Shown here: positions 23,479-32,249 of the stretch, one piece after another
How positions within the stretch are numbered: position 1 is the first letter of the stretch
How the letters are laid out: every line of letters begins with the position of its first letter
Assembly: GCA_963733105.1 (NCBI GenBank)
Contig: CAVTCB010000016.1
Location: 151,412-215,411 of the forward strand
Direction of reading: 5' to 3'
DNA from: JAFAYN01 sp963733105
GTDB lineage: Bacteria; Gemmatimonadota; Gemmatimonadetes; Longimicrobiales; Longimicrobiaceae
Length of the DNA: 64,000 nt
Program-made: the position numbers and the translations under genes
The notes under the pieces: generated by a model
Database searches by the model: none
What the model was told of the DNA's origin: nothing
What the model saw: only the letters and a program-made list of their open reading frames with translations

Positions 23479-24243
23479 GTGGCGCTCCGCACGGTGATCG
23501 TGGACGACGAGCCCCCCGCGCGCGAGCTCCTGGCGGACATGCTCGCGGCGCACCCCGACGTGGAGGTGGTGGCCGAGTACGGGAGCGGGACCGAGGCGGT
23601 GCGCGGGGTGGCGGAGCACCGGCCGGACCTGGTCTTCCTGGACGTGCAGATGCCGGGGCGCACCGGGCTGGAGGTGGCGGCGGAGATCGGCCCGGAGCAG
23701 ATGCCGGCGGTGGTGTTCGTCACCGCCTACGACCAGTACGCCGTGCGGGCGTTCGAGGTGCATGCCGTCGACTACCTCCTGAAGCCGTTCGCCCCCGAGC
23801 GCCTGGCCTCGGCGCTGGACCGCGTGCGGGCGCAGCGGTCGCGCGACGGCGGGGAGGAGAGCCGGCGCGTGACGGAGGCGGTGGAGATGCTCCTGGCCCG
23901 GGAGCGCGACACCCGGCGGCTCGCCATCCGGGTGGGGGAGCGGACCTACCTGCGCAGGGTGGAGGACGTGGAGTGGGTGGAGGCGGACGCCAAGTTCGTC
24001 CGCATCCACGTGGGGGGGACCGCGTACTCCATGCGGGAGACGATGAAGAGCATGGAGGAGCGGCTGGACCCCGTCCGCTTCCTCCGCGTCAGCCGCTCGG
24101 CCATCGTGAACCTGGACCGGGTGGTGGAGATCCAGCCCTGGTTCAACGGCGACTTCGTGCTGATCCTGGAGGGCGGCGCCCAGGTCACCACCACCCGCGG
24201 CTACCGCGACCGGCTCCGCGACCTCCTGGACCGGGGGCGCTAG
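23479..24243 (+). CDS. LytTR-family response regulator
   Basis: The 254-residue regulator has a receiver domain with the acidic pocket VDDE (residues 8-11), phospho-acceptor Asp in LVFLDVQMPG (near 55), Thr in FVTAYD and Lys in LLKPF. The C-terminal LytTR DNA-binding domain runs from about 150 to 250 and contains VEWVEADAKFVRIH and FLRVSRSAIVNLDRV. It starts with GTG at 23,479, 2 bp after the kinase stop, so the two are translated together. The 21-bp-phased arrays upstream of the kinase are the most likely binding sites. Confidence 0.94.
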   Translation: MALRTVIVDDEPPARELLADMLAAHPDVEVVAEYGSGTEAVRGVAEHRPDLVFLDVQMPGRTGLEVAAEIGPEQMPAVVFVTAYDQYAVRAFEVHAVDYLLKPFAPERLASALDRVRAQRSRDGGEESRRVTEAVEMLLARERDTRRLAIRVGERTYLRRVEDVEWVEADAKFVRIHVGGTAYSMRETMKSMEERLDPVRFLRVSRSAIVNLDRVVEIQPWFNGDFVLILEGGAQVTTTRGYRDRLRDLLDRGR

Positions 24244-24253
24244 AGCGGCCGTC

Positions 24254-24281
24254 TTGCCGGGCCGGACGGCGCGCTTATATT
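24254..24281 (+). promoter_or_regulatory. Promoter of the susCD-like operon
   Basis: TTGCCG (24,254-24,259), a 16-bp spacer and TATATT (24,276-24,281) give a -10 match of five of six. It is an AT-rich spot in GC-rich DNA about 74 bp before the SusC-like ATG. Confidence 0.6.
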
Positions 24282-24354
24282 GCGCTTACTACCCGACAGA
24301 CCTTCCAGAGACCCCCCCGACCGTCCCGCAATCCACCCCCGCAGGAGGCACGCG

Positions 24355-27342
24355 ATGGCCCGTTCACTCGGCAAGCGACTCCGGATCGTCCTCGTCCTCG
24401 CCGGCGCGCTGGGCGCCGCGGCGCCGCCGCTCGCGGCGCAGGAGACGGGGACCGTCCGCGGCCGCGTCCTCGACGCCGCCACCCGCCGCCCGATCTCCGA
24501 GGCCCAGGTGGCCGTGGTGGGGAGCCCCCGCCGCGTGGTGACCGACAACGACGGCGCCTACTCCCTGGCCGGGGTCCCCTCCGGCTCCGCCACCCTCCAG
24601 GCCAGCAAGATCGGCTACGCGCCCTCCACCGCGCGCGTCGCGGTGGGCGCCGGGGCCGCGGCCTCCGCCGACTTCGCGCTGGCCCCCTCCGCGCTCGCGC
24701 TGGAGGAGCTGGTGGTGACCGCCACCGGGGAGACGCGCCGCCGCGAGATCGCCACCTCGCTGGAGGCCATCGGCGGGCGGGAGATCGAGTCCGCGCCGGT
24801 CCGCAACGCCCAGGAGATCATCGCCGGGCGCACCGCGGGCGTCACCGTGCTGGGGAACTCCGGGCAGCCCGGGGCGGGGGGGACCATCCGCCTGCGCGGC
24901 AACAACAGCATCAGCCAGGGGAACAACCCCATCATCTACGTGGACGGCGTCCGCATCTACAGCGGCTTCACCCCCACCAACCAGGCCGGCCGCCAGGGCG
25001 CCCTCCCGCTCAACGACGTCAAGGCCGACGACATCGAGCGGGTGGAGATCGTCAAGGGCGCCGCCGCCACCACCCTGTACGGGACCGAGGCCTCCGGCGG
25101 GGTGATCCAGATCTTCACCAAGCGCGGCTCCGGCGGGAAGCCGCAGTGGAGCGCCGAGGTGACGGGCGGCGTCAACCAGATGGGGCACGTGGGCCCGGAC
25201 GAGGACGCCACCGGGCTCTTCGTGAACCAGTGCCGGGGCGAGGGGCTGGTGCAGTACCCCGACCCCTCCCGGGACGAGGCGGTGCGCTTCGAGGACCCCA
25301 CCTGCCCGGGGAGCGGCACCTGGCTGCGCAACGGCGGGGTGCAGCAGTACAGCCTGTCGGTGCGGGGCGGGGCGGAGGCCATGCGCTACTTCCTCTCCGG
25401 GAACTACTCCGACCAGGAGGGCGTCATCGCCCCCGGCGGCTCCCGCGACGGCGGCTTCCGCGGCAACTTCGGCTTCACCCCCGTGCGCGGGCTGGAGCTG
25501 TCGCTCAACTCCTCGTACCAGAAGCGGAGCACGCGGTGGGTTCCCGACGGGAACAACGCCAACGGCTTCATGCTGAACGTGACGCGCGGCTTCAACAGCA
25601 ACTTCCGGCGCCCCGCGGGCTACGACGGACCCAACTGCGCCTCCACCGACCCCAACGTGGCGTGCATCGTCAACGGCGACCTGCTCACCACCGACAACAC
25701 CACCCGCAACGACCACTTCATCACCGGCTTCACCGCGGCGTGGGTCCCCGGCCCCACGCTGAGCAACCGACTCACCGTGGGCTACGACTACAACGCCACG
25801 CTGAACGAGGCCGTCAACCCGTTCAACTTCGTCCGCACCCCCCGCGGGCAGATCCTGAGCGACGAGTACCAGCGCGCCTTCCTGTCGCTGGACTACGCCG
25901 GCTCGCTCCGCAACGAGCTCCCGGCGAGCCTCACCTCCACCCTCTCCTGGGGCGGGCAGCTCTTCGACGACCGGCGGCGCGTCTTCGAGGTGGAGGCGTT
26001 CGACTTCGCGGGGCCGGGGCAGCCCACCGTGGAGTCGGCCGCCCGCCGCACCGTGCTCAACGACGACCGCGAGCGGGTGGTCAACGCCGGCGTCTTCTTC
26101 CAGGAGGCGCTCTCCTGGAACGACCGCCTCTTCGTCACCCTGGGGATGCGGGTGGACGGGAACAGCGCCTTCGGGCAGGACTTCGGCCTCCAGACCTACC
26201 CCAAGGCCAGCGCCGCCTACGTCCTCTCCGACCACGCCTTCTGGCCCTCCGGGTGGTGGGAGACGCTGAAGCTGCGCGCCGCCGTCGGCGAGTCGGGGAA
26301 GGCCCCCGGCGCCTTCGACGCCGTGCGCACCTGGCGCCCCATCGCCGGCGACGAGGGGCAGCCCGCCGTGACCCCCTCGCAGGTGGGGAACCCCGACCTG
26401 GGCCCCGAGCGCACCCGCGAGCTGGAGGCCGGCTTCGAGAGCTCCATGTTCGACGGGCGCCTGGCGCTGGACGTGACCGCCTTCAACACCGTCACCGACG
26501 ACGCCCTGGTCCCCGTCACCTACCCGCCCTCGCAGGGGATCCTGGCCACGCAGCTGGAGAACGTGGGGCGCATCCGCAACCGGGGCACCGAGGTGAGCGT
26601 CGTCGCCGGGGTGGTGCGCAGCTCCGCCGTGGACTGGCGGGCGCGGCTCAACTACTCGCGCATCGAGAGCGAGGCCGAGGACCTGAGCGGGCAGCGGGTG
26701 CTGATCGGCAACCGCAACTACGCCGTCGAGGGGTACCCGCTCCCCTCCTTCTTCGGGCGGCGCATCACCAACCCCGACGAGATCGCCGACCCGGTCATCG
26801 AGGAAGGCGCCTTCATCGGTTCCTCCTTCCCCGACCGGATCGTCGGCGTGGGGAGCAACCTGGTGCTCTTCGGGCGGCTCACCGTGGACGTGCTGGGCGA
26901 GCTCCAGCAGGGCGGCCACCTGGCCAACTGGATCGGCTACCAGAACGCCCTCCGCGGGGCGTGGAAGCCCTGCCTGGACACCCAGGCCAAGCTGCGCCGC
27001 GCCGCCGCCGGCGACGCGGGCGCCCTCGCCGACGTGACGGCGCGGGAGCGGGCCAAGTGCGCGATCGACCGCACCAAGCAGGACGCCGACTTCTGGACCC
27101 AGCCGTCCGACTTCTTCAAGCTGCGCACCGCCTCGGTGAGCTACGAGCTCCCGCCGCGGCTGGTCCCCGGCGGGCGCACCGCCACCTTCACGCTCTCCGG
27201 GCGCAACCTGTTCAGCAGCACCGACTACGACGGGCTCGACCCCGAGTCCACCGACCGCCGCGACGACCCGTTCGGGCGCCGCGAGTACTACCAGCTCCCG
27301 TCGTACCGCACGCTGCAGGCGTCGCTGCGGGTGAGCTTCTGA
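24355..27342 (+). CDS. SusC/RagA-like TonB-dependent outer-membrane transporter
   Basis: The 995-residue protein has a signal peptide (APPLAAQ), an N-terminal carboxypeptidase-like beta-sandwich (GTVRGRVLDAATRRPIS to about residue 110), and a plug domain with NAQEIIAGRTAGVTV, RLRGNNSISQGNNPIIYVDG and VEIVKGAAATTLYGTEASGGVI. A large beta-barrel follows, ending in LQASLRVSF with the C-terminal Phe. AGGAGG precedes the ATG by seven bases. It pairs with the SusD-like lipoprotein 22 bp downstream to import a large substrate. The adjoining peptidase run suggests that peptides, not glycans, are taken up, which is inference. Confidence 0.93.
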   Translation: MARSLGKRLRIVLVLAGALGAAAPPLAAQETGTVRGRVLDAATRRPISEAQVAVVGSPRRVVTDNDGAYSLAGVPSGSATLQASKIGYAPSTARVAVGAGAAASADFALAPSALALEELVVTATGETRRREIATSLEAIGGREIESAPVRNAQEIIAGRTAGVTVLGNSGQPGAGGTIRLRGNNSISQGNNPIIYVDGVRIYSGFTPTNQAGRQGALPLNDVKADDIERVEIVKGAAATTLYGTEASGGVIQIFTKRGSGGKPQWSAEVTGGVNQMGHVGPDEDATGLFVNQCRGEGLVQYPDPSRDEAVRFEDPTCPGSGTWLRNGGVQQYSLSVRGGAEAMRYFLSGNYSDQEGVIAPGGSRDGGFRGNFGFTPVRGLELSLNSSYQKRSTRWVPDGNNANGFMLNVTRGFNSNFRRPAGYDGPNCASTDPNVACIVNGDLLTTDNTTRNDHFITGFTAAWVPGPTLSNRLTVGYDYNATLNEAVNPFNFVRTPRGQILSDEYQRAFLSLDYAGSLRNELPASLTSTLSWGGQLFDDRRRVFEVEAFDFAGPGQPTVESAARRTVLNDDRERVVNAGVFFQEALSWNDRLFVTLGMRVDGNSAFGQDFGLQTYPKASAAYVLSDHAFWPSGWWETLKLRAAVGESGKAPGAFDAVRTWRPIAGDEGQPAVTPSQVGNPDLGPERTRELEAGFESSMFDGRLALDVTAFNTVTDDALVPVTYPPSQGILATQLENVGRIRNRGTEVSVVAGVVRSSAVDWRARLNYSRIESEAEDLSGQRVLIGNRNYAVEGYPLPSFFGRRITNPDEIADPVIEEGAFIGSSFPDRIVGVGSNLVLFGRLTVDVLGELQQGGHLANWIGYQNALRGAWKPCLDTQAKLRRAAAGDAGALADVTARERAKCAIDRTKQDADFWTQPSDFFKLRTASVSYELPPRLVPGGRTATFTLSGRNLFSSTDYDGLDPESTDRRDDPFGRREYYQLPSYRTLQASLRVSF

Positions 27343-27364
27343 CCGCGAGCCGAGGAGACCAGCC

Positions 27365-28606
27365 ATGACCCGACGGATCCTTCCGGCCGCGCTCCTGGCG
27401 GGGGCGCTCGCGCTCACCGCCTGCGACGGCCTGTTCGAGGTGGACAACCCGGGCCCCATCCCGGACGAGCAGCTCAACACCCTCACCGCCATGCCCTCGC
27501 TGGTGAACGGGATGTCGGCCGACCTGGCGTTCGCGCTGAGCGAGGTCATCCAGACGCTCTCCATCCTGGGCGACGACCTGTACCACGGGGGGAGCTACAC
27601 CGCCGAGGGGCTGTACAACCGCGGCCAGGTGCGCCCCGAGGACATCAACGGCGACTGGGGCGACATGCACCGCGCCCGCTGGGTGGCGGAGAGCGGGATC
27701 GAGCGGATGAAGACGGTGATGGGGGCCGAGTTCGACCGCTCCCCGCTGGCCGCCCGCGCCAACCTGTACGCCGGCTTCTCCAACCGGCTCCTGGGGGAGA
27801 ACGTGTGCACCGCCGTGTTCGACGGCGGCCCGGGGATGGACTACAGGGAGCACTTCGTGCGCGCCGAGGGGCAGTTCTCCGAGGCGCTCCGCATTGCCAC
27901 CGCCGCGAGCAGCACGCCGCTCCGCAACGCGGCGCTCGCCGGGCGGGCCTCGGTGCGGGCGTACCAGGGGAAGTGGGCCGACGCGTCCGCCGACGCGGCG
28001 CTGGTCCCGGCCGCCTTCACCTACAACGCGCTGTACTCGCTGAACACCTCGCGCGAGAACAACGACCTGGTGTTCGAGACGTACTCCCGGCGGGAGTTCA
28101 CCGTCTTCAACACCCCGTGGGCGCGGGTCTTCCGCGACCCGCGGGTGCCGTGGGACACGGTGAAGACCTCCTCCGGGGCGTTGCAGCGGGGGCAGGACGG
28201 GCGGACCACCTTCTTCCAGCAGAAGAAGTACGCGTCGCTGGACTCCGACATCCCGCTCGCCAAGGGGACGGAGATGCTGATGATCCGGGCCGAGGCGGCG
28301 CTGCGTGCCGGGAGCGTCTCGCAGATGATCGGATTCGTGAACCAGCAGCGGGCGGTGTACGGTCTCGTCGCGCTCCCGGCTCCCGCTTCCGTGGACGAGG
28401 CGTGGAGGGTGCTGCAGAGGGAGCGGGGGGCGGTGCTCTGGATCGAGGGGCGGCGGTTCGGGGACCTGCGGCGGTGGTACGCGGAGGGGAACCGGCAGTT
28501 CATGCAGGAGCCGGGGGACCCGCGGCTGGCCACCTGGGGCGAGCGGGCGCAGTGCATTCCCGTGAGCGACGAGGAGCTTCGTACGAATCCTAATTTCAGG
28601 ACCTGA
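27365..28606 (+). CDS. SusD/RagB-like outer-membrane lipoprotein
   Basis: This 413-residue lipoprotein (lipobox LALTAC) begins with the SusD-typical EVDNPGPIPDEQL segment. It has helical TPR-like pairs (LAARANLYAGFSNRLLGENVC, NAALAGRASVRAYQGKW) and ends with the RagB signature ERGAVLWIEGRRFGDLRRWY. It is shorter than Bacteroidetes SusD proteins (about 500-600) but of normal size for Gemmatimonadota-type members, as I recall them. It caps the SusC-like transporter encoded just upstream. Confidence 0.9.
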   Translation: MTRRILPAALLAGALALTACDGLFEVDNPGPIPDEQLNTLTAMPSLVNGMSADLAFALSEVIQTLSILGDDLYHGGSYTAEGLYNRGQVRPEDINGDWGDMHRARWVAESGIERMKTVMGAEFDRSPLAARANLYAGFSNRLLGENVCTAVFDGGPGMDYREHFVRAEGQFSEALRIATAASSTPLRNAALAGRASVRAYQGKWADASADAALVPAAFTYNALYSLNTSRENNDLVFETYSRREFTVFNTPWARVFRDPRVPWDTVKTSSGALQRGQDGRTTFFQQKKYASLDSDIPLAKGTEMLMIRAEAALRAGSVSQMIGFVNQQRAVYGLVALPAPASVDEAWRVLQRERGAVLWIEGRRFGDLRRWYAEGNRQFMQEPGDPRLATWGERAQCIPVSDEELRTNPNFRT

Positions 28607-28620
28607 GGGGGGTGGGGGCT

Positions 28621-28738
28621 GGCGGGCCGCTCCGGAGCTGGCAGCCCCGCCGATCTCCGCGGCGAGGTCGGTGCGCCTCGCGAACAGTCTGCGAGTCTAC
28701 GGATACGGCGGGAGCACCGCGAACCCGGCGCGCTCTCC
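28621..28738 (+). repeat. Triple-hairpin array D
   Basis: After GGGCCGCTCCG three units of the GAGC-stem-AAC-stem-TCTC family start at 28,635, 28,673 and 28,712 (steps of 38 and 39). The middle unit is the clearest: CTCGC-GAACAGTCT-GCGAG flanked by GCGC and TCTAC. The array has the same layout as array E at 38,203 but is more degenerate. Confidence 0.6.
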
Positions 28739-28786
28739 GAACGTGTTCTACGGGTACGGCGGTCCTGGAGCGGCCCTCCCCCCCGA

Positions 28787-28815
28787 CCCCCTCTCCGCAA
28801 TGCTGGGAGAGGGGG
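28787..28815. repeat. GGGAGAGGGGG hairpin repeat, copy 1
   Basis: CCCCCTCTCC (28,787-28,796) pairs with GGAGAGGGGG (28,806-28,815) around GCAATGCTG. A near copy is at 40,284-40,309. The stretch from 28,816 to about 28,950 shows a further weak inverted repeat (ACCCTCTCACC...GGGATGAGGGT) and no gene I can support. Confidence 0.65.
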
Positions 28816-28959
28816 AGAACTTACAGGATGCATCAACCCTCTCACCGAGAATTGGGATGAGGGTCGCTGACGACCTAAGCGAGCGGGTGAGCGGCCTGCC
28901 GTCAACCGAGAAGTGCGGATCGAGCATCTGCTGCAGCGAATTCCCCGTCCGGCTGTTGC

Positions 28960-29939
28960 TCGTCTCTCCTCCTCGCCGCCTGCTCCTCCGGCGACGGCGG
29001 GGGGGGCGAGCCCGTCTCCCCCGCCCGGCCCACCCTCCGGCTGACGCTCACCGGCCTGCGCGCGCTCGATCCCGTGCGTGAAGGCGGAGTACGAGCTGTG
29101 GGTGGTGGAGCGGGACGGGACGCCGAGGTCGGCGGGGAAGCTGGCGCCGCCCGCGTCGGGGACGCGTCGAGGTCGCGTCGCCTGTCGCCGCTCCCGCCGC
29201 GGTGGAGGTCACCGTGGAGGCGCCGGGGGACCGCGACCCCGCGCCGTCGCGGCAGAAGCTGCTGCGGGGCGCGTTCCGCGGGGGGACGGCGGAGCTGTCC
29301 GTGGTGGGCGCGGTCACGGCTACCGACGTGCCGCTGCGGGAGCGGCCGGGGCAGTTCACCATGTTCACCCCCAGCGACAACCACCTCAACGGCTACCCGT
29401 CCTCCGAGAGCGCCGGGATCTGGCTCTTCAACATGGCCCCGCGCCAGACCGAGCAGGGGGACATGTGGGTGCGGCTCGCACCCCTGCGCGACGGGTGGAT
29501 CTACGAGGGGTGGATGGTGCGCGACCTGGACTCGCCCGGCGCCGTGTGGCTCTCCTACGGCAAGTTCCTCCCCGAGGGGACCGGCGCCGTCAGCCAGCGC
29601 GACGACACCGGGTGGGGACCCTTCTCCGGAGTGGTCGACTTCCTCAAGGGGGAGGAGGAGTTCCCGGGGGACGACTGGATCTCCAACCCGCTCGGCCTCG
29701 CCGTGCCGGGGAACCTCCCGCTCCCGCTCGACCTGCGCGAGACCGACGCGGCGGGGAACGGACGCTGGACGCACGTCATCACCATCGAGCCGCTCACCGA
29801 CCGCGGGGAAAGGATGACCACCGAGCGCCCCTTCCTCCTCCGCCCCTACCGCGACCCGTTCGGCACCGCCGGACCCGGGATTCCGCGCGCCATCACCCTC
29901 CGCGACCGCGGGCCGGTCGGGACGGCGACGCTCCGGTGA
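28960..29939 (+). pseudogene. Lipoprotein with RskA-like beta domain, frameshifted
   Basis: The coding signal runs through several frames. A lipobox-like LLLAACSSGDGG appears near 28,965-29,000, then LRLTLTGLRALDP. In another frame AEYELWVVERDGTPRSAGKL starts near 29,081, which resembles the anti-sigma-K factor C-terminal domain. From about 29,170 in a third frame the sequence continues VEVASPVAAPAAVEVTVEAP onward to the stop at 29,939. The longest intact frame is 29,202-29,939 (245 residues, with FTMFTPSDNHLNGYPSSESAG). No clear start codon can be named. Function is unknown. Its stop overlaps the start of the following gene. Confidence 0.6.
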
Positions 29940-31348
29940 GGGCCGCGCGCACCGTCCTCGCCTTCGCGCTCCTCCTCGCGGCGGCGGGGTGCGGCGATTC
30001 CCCCACCTCTCCCGACCGGGACGGGGGGCGCTGGGCCACCTGGGTGCTCGCCTCCGGCGACGCGCTCCGCCCGCCGCCTCCGCCCGCCGAGGGGTCGGAG
30101 GAGGCGCTGCGGGAGCTGGAGGAGGTGGTGCGGCTCCAGGCCGTCTCCTCCGCCGGGCGGGCCGAGGTGGAGGCGTGGGACGGGCTCCCCACCGCCCCCT
30201 GGACCCGCCGCGGCGTGGAGCTGCTCGACTTCTACTGGCCCCTTCTCCCCGACGTCCGCACCGCCACCCCCGCGCGCGCCTCGCGCACCATGGCGCTCCT
30301 GCACGTCGCCATGTACGATGCCCTGGTGGCCGCGTGGGACGCCAAGCACGCCTACGGCCGGCAGGCCCCGTCCGAGGCGGACGGGCGGGTGCGGCGGTGG
30401 GCCGCGCGCTCCGCGCTCCCCAGCTACCCTTCCGAGCACGCCGTCGCGGCCGCCGCCGCCGCCGAGGTGCTGGCGTACGCCTTCCCGGGGGAGGACGCCG
30501 CCGCCTTCCGGGCCGCCGCGCGCCGGGCGGGGGAGTCGCGCATCCTGGGCGGCGCCGCGCGCCGCAGCGACGTGGAGGCCGGGCTGGCGCTCGGGCGCGC
30601 CGCCGCCCTGCGCGTCCTGGAGCGGGCGCGGGAGGACGGCTCCGCCGCCCCCTGGACCGGCACCGTCCCCGCCGGGGCGGGGATGTGGCAGCCCACGCCG
30701 CCGCGTCGCGTCGCCTCCCCCTTCGACCCCGGCGCGGGCTCCTGGCGCACCTGGGTGCTCCCGCGCGGCGACGCCTTCCGCCCCGCGCCGCCCCCGGCGC
30801 CGGGCTCCCCGTCCTTCGAGCGCGACCTCGCGGAGCTGCGCGCGCTGGGGACCGGGCGCACCCCGGCGCAGGCGGACGCCGCGCGCTACTGGGCCACCGA
30901 TGCCCCCTCCACCCGCTGGGAGCTGCTCATGGCCGACGAGGTGGAGCGCCGCGGCTGGACCCCCCTGCGCGCCGCGCGGGCGCAGGCGCTGGCGAGCGTC
31001 GCCATGTACGACGCCTTCGTGGCGTGCTGGGACGCCAAGTTCCACTACTGGATCGCCCGCCCCCTCACCATGGCCCCCGACCTCCGCACCGTGTTCTCCA
31101 CCCCGCCCTTTCCCAGCTACCCGTCCGGGCACTCCACCATCTCCTCCGCCGCGGCCGAGGTGTTCGCGGAGCTCTTCCCCGACCGCGCGCGGGAGTACCG
31201 GGCAAAGGCCGAGGAAGCTTCCTTCTCCCGCGTGTGGGCCGGGGTGCACTACCGCTTCGACGTGCTGGCGGGGGAGGAGCTGGGAGGGAGGGTGGGGCGC
31301 GCGGTGGTGGAGCGCGCCCGGCGCGACGGCGCGGGGGTGCCGCAGTGA
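29936..31348 (+). CDS. Vanadium haloperoxidase/PAP2-type phosphatase lipoprotein with an internal duplication
   Basis: The 470-residue lipoprotein (lipobox LAAAGC) belongs to the vanadium chloroperoxidase / acid phosphatase fold. The C-terminal half has WDAKFHYWIARPLT, PSYPSGHSTISS and SRVWAGVHYRFD, the usual Lys/Arg, SGH and R-x5-H vanadate or phosphate pocket. The N-terminal half repeats parts of this pattern (HVAMYDALVAAWDAKHAY, PSYPSEHAVAAA) with SEH in place of SGH and no second RxxxxxH. GTG at 29936 overlaps the preceding stop (GTGAG). It begins a six-gene run with overlapping starts. Confidence 0.85.
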   Translation: MRAARTVLAFALLLAAAGCGDSPTSPDRDGGRWATWVLASGDALRPPPPPAEGSEEALRELEEVVRLQAVSSAGRAEVEAWDGLPTAPWTRRGVELLDFYWPLLPDVRTATPARASRTMALLHVAMYDALVAAWDAKHAYGRQAPSEADGRVRRWAARSALPSYPSEHAVAAAAAAEVLAYAFPGEDAAAFRAAARRAGESRILGGAARRSDVEAGLALGRAAALRVLERAREDGSAAPWTGTVPAGAGMWQPTPPRRVASPFDPGAGSWRTWVLPRGDAFRPAPPPAPGSPSFERDLAELRALGTGRTPAQADAARYWATDAPSTRWELLMADEVERRGWTPLRAARAQALASVAMYDAFVACWDAKFHYWIARPLTMAPDLRTVFSTPPFPSYPSGHSTISSAAAEVFAELFPDRAREYRAKAEEASFSRVWAGVHYRFDVLAGEELGGRVGRAVVERARRDGAGVPQ

Positions 31349-32238
31349 GGGTGGCGGCCGCGCTCCTCGCGCTCGCCCTGGCCGCGTGCGGGACGGGCGC
31401 GCCCGCCGCGTCCCCGGTCCCCGGGGGCGGGCGCGGGCACCTGCTGATCGTGGGCGGGGGGACGCAGCCGCCGGAGCTGGTGGCGCGCTTCGTGGAGCTG
31501 GCGGGCGGTCCGGGACGGGCGCGGATCGCCGTGCTCCCCATGGCCTCAGAGGAGGCCGAGGCGGGCGGGCGCGAGAAGGCCGAGCAGCTCCGTGCCCTCG
31601 GCGCCGACGCCTTCTCCCTGAACCTGACCCGCGCCCAGGCCCGCACCGACTCCGCCGCGCGGCTCCTGGACGGGGTCACCGGCGTCTGGTTCTCCGGCGG
31701 GGACCAGGGGCGCCTCACCGCCGTCCTCCTGGACACCCCCGTGCTGGACGCCATCCGGCGCCGCCACCGGGAGGGGGCCGTGGTCGCGGGGACCTCGGCG
31801 GGAGCGGCGGTGATGTCCGACTCCATGCTCACGGGCGCGCAGTTCCGCCCCGGCGTGGACACCGCCGGCTACTACGGCGACGAGTACCCGCGCGTGGCCC
31901 GCGGCTCCGTGCAGCTCGCGCCCGGCTTCGGCTTCCTCCCCGGCACCCTGGTGGACCAGCACTTCCTCCGGCGCGAGCGCCACAACCGGCTCCTCAGCGT
32001 CGTGCTGGAGCGCCCCTCCGTGATCGGCGTGGGGATCGACGAGTCCACCGCGCTCCAGGTGCGCCCCGACGGGCGCTGGGAGGTGGTGGGCGCCAGCGCC
32101 GCCCTGGTCGTCGACGCGCGCCCCGCCCGCGTCACCCCCGCCGCCGCCCCGGTCCTGGGGGCCGCGGACGTGCGGATGCACCTCCTCCCGGCCGGGAGCA
32201 CCTTCGACCCGCGCACCGGCCGCGCAACGCTCCCCTGA
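31345..32238 (+). CDS. Cyanophycinase-like S51 peptidase, lipoprotein
   Basis: The 297-residue lipoprotein (LALAAC) shows the S51 family pattern: HLLIVGGG, WFSGGDQGRL, the nucleophile elbow VVAGTSAGAAVMSD (Ser near residue 150) and LVDQHFLRRERHNRL. These features match cyanophycinase and alpha-aspartyl dipeptidase relatives. It should cleave peptides outside the inner membrane. Real cyanophycin is a cytoplasmic polymer, so the substrate is more likely another Asp-containing peptide. GTG at 31345 overlaps the previous stop; GTG at 31351 is an alternative. Confidence 0.87.
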   Translation: MRVAAALLALALAACGTGAPAASPVPGGGRGHLLIVGGGTQPPELVARFVELAGGPGRARIAVLPMASEEAEAGGREKAEQLRALGADAFSLNLTRAQARTDSAARLLDGVTGVWFSGGDQGRLTAVLLDTPVLDAIRRRHREGAVVAGTSAGAAVMSDSMLTGAQFRPGVDTAGYYGDEYPRVARGSVQLAPGFGFLPGTLVDQHFLRRERHNRLLSVVLERPSVIGVGIDESTALQVRPDGRWEVVGASAALVVDARPARVTPAAAPVLGAADVRMHLLPAGSTFDPRTGRATLP

Positions 32239-32249
32239 CCCGCGACGAC

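Noticed and set aside
31345..32238. True cyanophycin degradation locus
   Set aside because: No cyanophycin synthetase (cphA) is present, and the S51 protein is an exported lipoprotein, whereas cyanophycin is stored in the cytoplasm.
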